Of a stretch of DNA of 36,198 nucleotides, positions 1 through 7,769 are shown piece after piece. Each line of letters begins with the position of its first letter. The first letter of the stretch is position 1. The DNA lies in contig JABANN010000351.1 in the NCBI GenBank assembly GCA_013115125.1, positions 1-36,198 on the forward strand, given 5' to 3'. The position numbers and the translations under genes were made by a program. The stretch comes from Perkinsus olseni. Taxonomy: Eukaryota; Perkinsozoa; Perkinsida. The notes beneath the pieces were generated by a model. That model searched no databases and was not told the DNA's origin. It was given only the letters and a program-made list of their open reading frames with translations.

Positions 1-2
1 CG

Positions 3-458
3 AGCGTCGGCCTGCCCACCATCGCGTACATGGAGACAATGGCACAAGCTGTCTTTTGTTTGTGTCCCCAGGGAATCAGCAGCTACACGGCGCGGCTTTT
101 CGAGGCCTTCTTCGCGGGCTGCATTCCAGTCATCCTGAGCAACGACTACACACCACCTACATATGGTGGTTCGGTGCCATGGCAGAAGTTGTCTATCAAA
201 TGGGAGACATCAGATCTGATCGGCCTCCGTGATTACCTACGGATGCTCTTAGCCGACTACAAGCACGTTGTGAAAGACATGCAGAGACAAGTTAAAAGAT
301 ACTCATGCTGGTTTGATTGGTTTGTCATGAACCGAGTAGTCGGATCTCGCGATCGGGCGTGTTCCCCATACGCGGGGGTTCTCAAGCAGCTAAGTGCAGT
401 TAAGGACGGCCATACTAGCAACACAGAGACTTTGCCGAAGTTTTGGTGGCCTGTGTGA
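3..458 (+). CDS. Exostosin-family glycosyltransferase (GT47), 3' end only
   Basis: The frame is open from base 3 to the stop at 458, so the gene begins outside the window; 151 codons are visible. The sequence shows the GT47 exostosin C-terminal signature: FCLCPQG (about residues 16-22), then TARLFEAFFAGCIPVILSNDY and a PW about 17 residues later. In the family this region forms the nucleotide-sugar-binding half of a Golgi glycosyltransferase. The tail (residues 75-151) is basic with several Cys and ends in KFWWPV. No membrane anchor is visible because the N-terminus is missing. The glycan acceptor cannot be predicted. The family call is solid, the exact enzyme is not. Confidence 0.85.
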   Translation, partial: SVGLPTIAYMETMAQAVFCLCPQGISSYTARLFEAFFAGCIPVILSNDYTPPTYGGSVPWQKLSIKWETSDLIGLRDYLRMLLADYKHVVKDMQRQVKRYSCWFDWFVMNRVVGSRDRACSPYAGVLKQLSAVKDGHTSNTETLPKFWWPV

Positions 459-928
459 TTATTCGACATAGCAAGCCGGCCGTCGAACAGCGGGTAGGTT
501 ACCGTTTTAAAATGTCCCCCTGCTCTTTTGAGCGAAGTTCAGTATGATGCATGAAAGTAATTTACCGGCGTGTACCATTGACGATGAATAATGCCTTCTG
601 TTGAAGTGTTCGTGATGAATGCGGATCTGTGGCTACGCAAAACGTACACTGCAGTACTGCTCATACTCAGAATGATCAGTATATAGTCTTCGCTAGGGCT
701 GTCCGTAGCGGAACCGTCCGTACTTGAAGGCCCTCCTTGCCAGTTGGACGACATCGGCCGAGGGGGACAGCAGCACACAACGCCGCTACTAGCCGCCGCC
801 GACGGGCCCCCCTCCTCTCCCCTACTAGCGTGAGAAGGTTTCTCGCTGGCCGTGAATCCATCCAACGTAGGTGCTTCTTAGATGTTATATTCACGTCGTT
901 CGCTCAGTGCTTGTCTCCCCTCATCTCA
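459..928. other. Intergenic/5' leader region before the first DMT gene
   Basis: No supported gene. The open frame of the next gene extends upstream to 737, but that part is Arg/Ser-rich and unlike the family, so it is read as leader. A TTCGCTCAG at 899-907 followed by a short pyrimidine-rich leader and the ATG at 929 is a candidate trans-splice or cis-splice acceptor. Confidence 0.5.
899..907 (+). promoter_or_regulatory. Candidate 3' splice/trans-splice acceptor of DMT gene 1
   Basis: TTCGCTCAG lies 21 bases before the chosen ATG. The second DMT gene has a similar GCTCAG five bases before its ATG, and neither gene has a visible upstream exon. This fits spliced-leader addition as known in perkinsids and dinoflagellates. 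Inference only. Confidence 0.35.
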
Positions 929-2128
929 ATGGCGTCTATTCCGTGGTTCACCGTCGTGAGCGTCTTCCTGCTGCTCATGACCGGTCCCCTCAACACGATG
1001 CTCACTAAGGTCGTCTTCGAGATCACCTCAGTCGGCTACTACGGCGAGTTGAAGAAGTTTCACAAGCCCTGGTTCACAACGCTGCAGATGTTCCTCGGCA
1101 TGGCCCCGGCTATACTCGTTCATTTCTGTCAAGTTTTCGTCCAGACTCACCGGCGTATGAGTGAGCAGAGACGTGCGCTCCTCGAGAAGCCCGGGTCCGT
1201 GACACAGGCTAACAGCCTCCCCTTCTGGAAGGCCGCCCTCTATGTCGCCTTCCCGGCGTGTCTCGACATGACTGGCACAACCGTGAGCTACGTCGGTCTG
1301 CTGTACAACTCGGCCTCAGTCTTCACCATGATGCGAGGCTCGATTATCGTTTTCTCTGCACTTCTGTCGATTGTCTTTTTGCACAGAAAAATGAACAGAC
1401 AAAACTGGCTTGGCATCGTTCTCTGCGTGGTTGCCGTCACTTTAGTCGGCTATGCTAACCTCATGAGCCACGACGAGAAGTCTAAGACAAACTCGCCGGC
1501 CCTGGTTGTCTTCGGTATGGTCATGATCGTGCTATCGCAAATCATACAGTCCCTGCAGCTGGTCACCGAGGAGAAGTTTATGAAGAACATCAACATCCCT
1601 CCCTTCCTGGTCGTCGGTATGGAAGGCATCTGGGGAACGCTCATCATGATCTTCATCACGCTTCCGATCATCTATTACATTCCCGGCAACGATTCGGGCT
1701 CCCTCGAGAACACGCTAGATTCGGTCGTCCTTTACGAGAACTCCCCCGAAATGCAGCATTTGATGGGTATTTACGTGGCCTCTATTTTCCTCACCAACGT
1801 CTCGGGTGTTCTCGTCACGAAGTATCTTAGTTCAGTCCATCGAACTATGATAAGTGCCATGCAGACTGCCGTCGTCTGGGTAGCAGGTCTCTTCACCTAC
1901 TACTGCATGGATCCGGATATGTCCTTTGCCGAGCCCTGGACTTTCTGGTCGTCCATCCAGCTCGTCGGTTTTATGCTGCTGGTCCTCGGCCAACTAGTCT
2001 ATGCTGAAGTCTTCGAAGTGCCCGGATTCAGCCCTTCCCCCCGAATCCCCGAGGTCATCAACACGGAGAAATTGGCCACACTGAAGTCGCCAATTGCCAT
2101 TCGTGCCATGGTCCCGGATAACCATTGA
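929..2128 (+). CDS. SLC35F6-like drug/metabolite transporter, copy 1
   Basis: Single-exon gene, 399 residues from the ATG at 929. This start is chosen because it opens on a first membrane helix (FTVVSVFLLLMTGPLNTML) and matches the start of the neighbouring paralogue; the upstream frame extension is low-complexity. Nine to ten hydrophobic helices are visible. Family marks: GPLNTMLTKVVFE near the N-terminus, CLDMTGTTVSYVGLLY (about residues 110-125), MMRGSIIVFSALLSIVFLHRK (about 133-153), EEKFM and VGMEGIWG (about 212-235). These match SLC35F6/C2orf18-type members of the DMT superfamily, proteins of lysosomal or Golgi-type membranes with poorly known substrates. The C-terminal 25 residues are soluble. 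The next gene is a tandem paralogue 267 bases downstream. Confidence 0.85.
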   Translation: MASIPWFTVVSVFLLLMTGPLNTMLTKVVFEITSVGYYGELKKFHKPWFTTLQMFLGMAPAILVHFCQVFVQTHRRMSEQRRALLEKPGSVTQANSLPFWKAALYVAFPACLDMTGTTVSYVGLLYNSASVFTMMRGSIIVFSALLSIVFLHRKMNRQNWLGIVLCVVAVTLVGYANLMSHDEKSKTNSPALVVFGMVMIVLSQIIQSLQLVTEEKFMKNINIPPFLVVGMEGIWGTLIMIFITLPIIYYIPGNDSGSLENTLDSVVLYENSPEMQHLMGIYVASIFLTNVSGVLVTKYLSSVHRTMISAMQTAVVWVAGLFTYYCMDPDMSFAEPWTFWSSIQLVGFMLLVLGQLVYAEVFEVPGFSPSPRIPEVINTEKLATLKSPIAIRAMVPDNH

Positions 2129-2395
2129 ATTGAATCACTTTTAACCACGATTAGTTCGAGTTGTGCTATACGCTATTTTTCTCCTTGCCGTCCTCTATAG
2201 TAATGTACATTTCTTCGACGGTCAATATTGTGCTTTCCCGTTTGATGGGTTTGTGGCATTCGACGAGCAGCGATGCTTGTGGAAAGCCCAAGCACGACTT
2301 TAACTCCCCTTGTCACTGACTTGCCATTTTTGCGTTCGAATAGGGCTGGGTCGTGGTCAGAAAAGTTTTTGTGCAGCTTTTTTTGCTCAGTCATC
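2129..2395. other. Spacer between tandem DMT genes
   Basis: No gene seen. It must hold the 3' end of the first transcript and the 5' leader of the second; it ends in a T-rich tract and CAG just before the second ATG. Confidence 0.5.
2377..2390 (+). promoter_or_regulatory. Polypyrimidine tract and CAG acceptor before DMT gene 2
   Basis: CTTTTTTTTGCTCAG is followed by only TCATC and then the ATG at 2396. A perfect 3' splice site five bases from a start codon with no coding exon upstream is what a spliced-leader acceptor looks like. Not proven without transcript data. Confidence 0.5.
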
Positions 2396-3598
2396 ATGTT
2401 CAACGTTTCTACTGCTATTTGGATCTTCTTCGTTCTCGGCTGTGGTCCGCTGAATACCATCATCAGCAAGATCGTCTTCGAGATCCGATCGATCGGTTTG
2501 GAAGGCTTCCCTAAGCCTTTTCACAAGCCATGGTTCATCACCACTGTTATGTTCCTCGGCATGGCGCCTGGTATAATAGTTTACATCGCGAAGATGATTC
2601 GTAACAAGGCCAGACGACACCATGCGAACCGTGAACCACTACTTCAGGTTAAGCCTGCTGCGGAACCCGTACCGATGCCCTTCTGGAAGTCCGCTCTTTA
2701 CTGTGCCTTGCCGGCCTCCTTCGACATGATTGGTACCACTGTGGGCTACATTGGTCTCCTGTACAACTCCCCCTCCGTGTTTATGATGCTCAGAGGCTCC
2801 ATCATCGTTTTCTCGGCTATCCTCTCCGTGGCCTTCCTTCACCGCAAGCTCAGCGCTCAGAACTGGTTCGGCGTGATTGTGTGCGCTACGGCAGTGACTC
2901 TGATTGGCGTTTCCAATCTGTGCGCCCAAGATGCTAAGGCGGTGGCTGATGAGCCGCAAGTGACCTCAGTTGGTCTCATGGGTTTCGGCATGCTCATGAT
3001 CCTACTGTCGCAGTTCATACAGGCCTTGCAGGTCGTCACAGAAGAGAAGTTCATGAAGGATATGACAATCGATCCCTACTGTGTGGTCGGCATGGAAGGC
3101 ATCTGGGGCACCATCTATATGGTCTGTATCGTTCTGCCCATCCTCTACGCTATACACGGTGATGATGCTGGCTCCTCCGAGAACACACTCGATTCGCTCA
3201 TGCTGTTGCACCACTCAAAGAAGATGCAAACCTTCCTAGCGGTCTACTTAGTTTCAATCTTCTTCACCAACTGTGCTGCTGTCATCGTTACTAAGATTCT
3301 CAGCGCCATTCACGTGACTATGTTTAACGCCATGCAACCCGCTATTGTTTGGTTTATAGGTCTCTTCACCTACTACTTCGTCACCCCCACCGCCTCCTTC
3401 GCTGAGCAATGGACAGCCTGGTCGTGGTTACAGCTGGGAGGGTTCTTGTTCCTCGTGTACGGTCAATTGGTCTACGCCGATATCCTCCACGTTCCGGGTT
3501 TCAAACGCCCAATCGTTCAATCCGTTCCCTTCGCAACTCCTACCTCGGTCACCGCCTTGGTCCCTAGCGTCGGTGCTACGAAGAAGAATAACGCGTAG
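2396..3598 (+). CDS. SLC35F6-like drug/metabolite transporter, copy 2
   Basis: Single-exon gene, 400 residues. The start at 2396 is set by alignment with the paralogue upstream and by the acceptor site five bases before it. Same architecture: N-terminal GPLNTIISKIVFE, SFDMIGTTVGYIGLLY (about residues 104-119), MMLRGSIIVFSAILSVAFLHRK (about 127-148), EEKFM and VGMEGIWG (about 211-236), ending in a short soluble tail. The two copies are similar over their whole length, with matching helix boundaries, so they arose by tandem duplication. They differ most in the first loop and the C-terminal tail, which suggests different sorting or substrate preference. Substrate unknown. Confidence 0.85.
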   Translation: MFNVSTAIWIFFVLGCGPLNTIISKIVFEIRSIGLEGFPKPFHKPWFITTVMFLGMAPGIIVYIAKMIRNKARRHHANREPLLQVKPAAEPVPMPFWKSALYCALPASFDMIGTTVGYIGLLYNSPSVFMMLRGSIIVFSAILSVAFLHRKLSAQNWFGVIVCATAVTLIGVSNLCAQDAKAVADEPQVTSVGLMGFGMLMILLSQFIQALQVVTEEKFMKDMTIDPYCVVGMEGIWGTIYMVCIVLPILYAIHGDDAGSSENTLDSLMLLHHSKKMQTFLAVYLVSIFFTNCAAVIVTKILSAIHVTMFNAMQPAIVWFIGLFTYYFVTPTASFAEQWTAWSWLQLGGFLFLVYGQLVYADILHVPGFKRPIVQSVPFATPTSVTALVPSVGATKKNNA

Positions 3599-4665
3599 AG
3601 CTGCTGTTCAGAATTGTCTTTACTATAAGATTATTTGGTGTTCATATTTTTCCTGTGCTTACATTAAGAGCGGCCATAGAGCGCTCGCCCTACTGGTTAA
3701 TGGTAATTATTTAACAACCCTTGCGTTGGTAGTTCACTCGCCAACCACCTAGTAACTCAATAAACATTCAATTGGCAAAACAAGATTGAACGGCAGAGCT
3801 CGCTTGGGGCTAGGGGGACAATCGCTGTGCGTGCAAGCCGGGGCAACATCATATACCGAGTTCAGCAACTCCTAGACGTAGACCAGGCAAGATTGAAGTA
3901 CAAGGTGACCCACCTGACACTCCTCCACGTAATAGATCGATCAACAATAATCGAGAGACTGATATTGAGTGACGAGGTCTGGTCGGGCGAGTTAGGCGCT
4001 AGGAACGCTGCATGATACCCTACACGAACCTGGCGTAGTGCTAAGTAGCTAGATCACTGCCCCGTGACGCCGTCGTCCGTTAAGCTTGTTCTTCGTAGCT
4101 GTACTTCAGGATTGGCTCAGACTCTTTGGTCTCAGACTATCCGGGCTCCGTCGTGCTTATCCGTTATAGTGATGAAATTAGTTCGGTGAGCGTGCTGGCC
4201 CGATTCGCTCACCTTCGGGCATCTGGTAGTTTTACAGTATAAACTGCATGTTGGACGCGCAATCCTCAACTGCCCCCCCCTAGGGCAGTCCGATTGTCGC
4301 GTATTAGGTCGACTTGATGAATTCAGTTGACGAGTTTCGGGCGGGAAGCTACGACCGGGACGGCGTTCGCAAGGACTGCCAGCTTGAACGGCGTTGTGAA
4401 TTGAGCGTGGCAAGAGCTTTGAGTGGACGTAGCGGGGTTGCAGCGGGGACGCTATGGCGCGTCAATGGCTACATGCAACGGTTCTTATCTATCCTGTATG
4501 CCAGGTTTGGGTTACCTAGTAGTGAGCTCTTGCCAGGCTAGGACGTCACTTCCTTAGGCCAGTCAGCGTTCTCTCCGGGAGGGAGATGAGATAATGCTTG
4601 ATTGTTAGTTCCAGATGTTAGTCCATACTTCACTCGATTAGCTCCTTTGTAAACTCTTTTCCACA
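3599..4665. other. Intergenic region, no gene recognised
   Basis: About 1.07 kb with only short frames. None shows family motifs, hydrophobic runs or convincing splice-linked exons. It contains the 3' end of the second DMT transcript and the promoter of the secreted-protein gene downstream. Confidence 0.5.
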
Positions 4666-5524
4666 ATGATCAACTTCATCCCGAGTTGGCTGTTCGTCAC
4701 TTTACCTACGGTTATCCACGCTACTCCGGTCGTCGGCTGGTTTATTCACTATGCGAAAGATTACCATATGTACTTTACCGTGGACGAGAAGCAGAAAGCC
4801 CATACCTTTGTCTTCAACGCTTACACTAGGCGAGGCCCGAGTATTACTCCAAAATTCCGCTATGCCGTGAACCGTAAGCACTGACGTATTAGATGAAGAA
4901 CTACCTGTAACTAGGGTGACGGACAATGTCTACTCGATCGGTTTCTCCCCGGATGTTCTCCGCAAGTGGTACACCAACATCGCAGATAGCCTGTATATTA
5001 CTGGCCACGTCGACTCCAAAGATGGGTTCCCCCCTGCCGGTATTCAGCCTGGGGACTTGGTCACTATCACTCAAACATCGGGTGATACTTATACCACCAA
5101 CTTCCGGGGGGAGACGATCAAATTAATGAGGAGATCAAGTGACCTTGAATATCTGAATCCAGGTTTATTCGAGTACGAAGAGCCCGTGGCCCCCCACCTC
5201 AAGCTGTCTGTCTATGTACGTTATGATGAAACCCGTCGTGGTGTAGTTCGAGGGTCTGTGGGTATACTGGTTTCGTGTGATGGGAGGCCTACGAGTCGCT
5301 TCCACTTCAAACTGGTACCCTATGAGAACGGCAAGCCGTATGAGCGCTACAATGTCGAGTCGGCTGGTAGAGGTACCTTCGATCAGTTCATACGAATGGT
5401 GAGGTACGTCTGCCCAACCAAACACTTGAAGCCCGTCGACTTCACGAATGTCGTCATTGCCTCCGACCGTAGGATCTACGTGCCATTCGAAGTGGGCCGT
5501 ATGGCTCTGACCAGAGTCAAGTAG
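4666..5524 (+). CDS. Predicted secreted protein, two exons
   Basis: Exon 1 (4666-4840) and exon 2 (4893-5524) are joined across a 52-nt GT-AG intron (4841-4892); the phases agree and give 268 residues. The N-terminus (MINFIPSWLFVTLPTVIHA) is a typical signal peptide with a likely cut after HA. The rest is soluble and rich in Tyr, Val and Arg, with alternating polar and aromatic residues that suggest beta structure (for example LKLSVYVRYDE about residues 159-169 and SVGILVSCDG about 178-187). Two Cys lie in the mature part and could form a disulfide. No known domain recognised. Without the intron the second frame would have no ATG, which supports the splice. Function unknown; secretion is the only firm suggestion. 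Confidence 0.6.
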
Positions 5525-5950
5525 TTCGTTTCGACCCGACATCCCCGCAGTCAGCATTGCAGAATATCCGATCTTATGGATCTTTCTTATCACTTCTTTT
5601 CTTCTTTGAGGCACCTCACTCGCACGAAGTCCTGTGTGAGATTTTTCCGTTGGAGAGAAGCTACTTCTCGCTTTTGTGCGTCCGTGAGAATCTTCATGTA
5701 CTCTTCCTAGGTAGTCCTATTAGGTAGTCTTATTGTGATACGATGCTCATGACCATCACGAGGCTTCATGCCCAGCTGATCACTGAGAGGTTTCACCTAT
5801 TCTCAGATTGTTTTTATATCGAGGGCTACTGATTCTCCCTTCTCACTGTCAAGCATCGCTCGTTCACGGGTAACGTGTGATACTTGACAGAGGTGGTCAG
5901 TTTTTGGTCGTATTCCGTCGCTGTGGCTTCCGAGCTTCTTCGAAGTCTGT

Positions 5951-6090
5951 GGTGATGAATACCACTTGAGGAGGCGAACCTAGTGTTGGGTTGTTACAGT
6001 GTGTTGTTACAGTGAGAATGATCACTCAGCCAGCTTCGGGAAGTTCCCGCCCGTGACCAACGAATGAGGTCAGTAATGCTTGATAGATTT
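5951..6090 (+). repeat. Diverged dispersed repeat, copy 1
   Basis: Shares order and many words with 7003-7107: GGTGATGAAT, then GTGTT-GGTTGTTA, CAGTGAGAAT, CACTCAGCC, then CGAAT-AG-TCA-AATGC. Roughly two thirds of bases agree. It may be duplicated gene-5' sequence, since an ATG follows in both. Confidence 0.45.
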
Positions 6091-7002
6091 CGATTCCGAG
6101 TACCCCCGGCGGGGAGAATCTCAGGTTGAGATGAATCTCAACTGCCTGAAATCATGGACCATTTTCAGTCGGGACCGAAATCAAGATACATCAACAGCGC
6201 GAAACGCTTTCGTCGATTACCCGAGTTGGTCACTGACCGAATTTATGCTTTACGAGTTGGGATACACCCAGTTCAATAGCCATCTCTACCACAATTGAAC
6301 GCTACAAGAAATATCGCAAAATCCAAGATCAAACGGCGATGTCTGGTTGAGTCTGGAATCGGGAGCATTCGGTACCCATTTTGGAAGAATTACAGCTGGC
6401 CATGGAGGTCGCAAGCTGATCGGAGACATTGCGCGTCACCGCGTCGCCGCGGCCGTCTGGGCGATGAGCTGTGAACAAAGACCTCCTGTGGGGGCTATAC
6501 GTTGGGTTTTTCAACATCAGCCACGGAGCTCGCTCTTCCTCCAAACACAGCCTCGCTGCTACCCGGTTGCACAGGGGTTTGACGCTCAAACTTAGAGCGA
6601 AGCAACGCTGCACACGACGTGCACGCTCCACGCTAGGAAGACAATTCTAGAGCTTGCGAACGCCCGTCAAGTACCATACCGATCGGCTCTCTGCGCTGTC
6701 TTCGGTGGTTGCTGGTCGCTCTTCTGATGTCCAACCCGCGAACCTTCGATCAGTTCTCCCCCATAGATACCCAATCGTAGATGTGGTTGCATGAGCATAC
6801 TGCTCCGCAAAGCCTACCTTAGCTTACTAAGCTAGGAATCACATTATTGCTTAGCTTCTCTCTGGTCCAATTTAACCTTTCTTTGAGCACCGTCTCAAAT
6901 AGCCACACTGCAGTGCAGTGACTGCACTGAGGTATAGTGCAAGCTGTTCAGTTGTCTCTTCCCCTGATGGCTTTTGGGATTACTCAGCGGCCCTACTCTC
7001 TT

Positions 7003-7107
7003 GGTGATGAATTTCGTCGCACGTAGTGTTTGGTTGTTAGAGTGAGAATTACCACTCAGCCGTGCGAACACAGGAACCTACGAATAAGATCAACAATGCC
7101 TGGTACC
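7003..7107 (+). repeat. Diverged dispersed repeat, copy 2
   Basis: Second member of the pair with 5951-6090, same strand, about 1 kb downstream. It ends at the start of the frame MPGTIGIYRA, and the first copy ends at a comparable ATG-led frame. Confidence 0.45.
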
Positions 7108-7138
7108 ATCGGAATCTATCGAGCCCCCATCGGCCAGC

Positions 7139-7199
7139 GGGGGTCAGTGGAGGCCACAGCATCATACCAATTTGGTACGCTGTGGTTTCCACTGACCCC
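7139..7199. repeat. Long near-perfect hairpin
   Basis: The arms at 7139-7160 (GGGGTCAGTGGAGGCCACAGC) and 7179-7199 (GCTGTGGTTTCCACTGACCCC) pair over about 21 positions with one or two mismatches. The loop is itself self-complementary (TACCAATTTGGTA). A stem this long is not expected by chance; it could be a tiny inverted-repeat element, a small-RNA precursor, or a transcript 3' structure. Confidence 0.7.
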
Positions 7200-7769
7200 T
7201 GACAGCTCAGGAGTGTAAATGTATCCGAGAAGGTTTAGGTGATCTTCTCTCACAGAGGAACTTGATACTCTAGCTGAGGAACGAGAGCAATCTCAGGCTC
7301 AAGCTACCCCCGACTCATCAGCTTCTCGAGAAGTTTAAAATTACGGGTCACGAGGATCGATCCGCAGACCTACTGCTGATCAACACGATTTACTAACCGG
7401 CCCACCACATATCACGATGACGAGGTGACTTCCTCTTTTCCCACTGACTTCTACACCATTGCAGCAACACAAGCCGTACCAGAGTTTGTGTTTAATGGGT
7501 TCAAGGCTAATTCGTGACGAAACTCTCAGACTTGTGTTCACATTCCAAAACCCATCCACACTAGAATTAAACTCATTAAGAATTCGGTTGGGAAACCAAA
7601 ATGGAACGGCCAGATCGAGCTTGAATCTGAAATCGGCAGCACGTACACCACAGCGCATGATAGCTCAGACGTCGTTATATACCGGGTCTAACAACTGCAT
7701 TACACAGAGAAATCGTCACAGTGCGCAAATGATTATCTTGGCAGTGCCGGGAGATATCTTTCCTCACTC

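Larger units (their letters stand above)
5525..7769. other. Repeat-bearing region with coding-like scraps
   Basis: No complete gene. Several short plus-strand stretches read like protein but do not link up: 6080-6298 (72 codons, TTCAG at 6166-6170 may be a splice site); 7096-7218 (MPGTIGIYRAPIGQRGSVEA...); about 7257-7349, an acidic run (EELDTLAEEREQSQAQ) directly after CTCTCACAG; and about 7579-7691 (KPKWNGQIELESEIG..., stop). They may be exons or relics of secreted-protein genes like the one at 4666. A diverged repeat pair and a long hairpin also lie here. Confidence 0.4.

Noticed and set aside
737-928. N-terminal extension of the first DMT frame
   Set aside because: Arg/Ser-rich and absent from the paralogue; an acceptor-like CAG lies inside it, so it is treated as untranslated.
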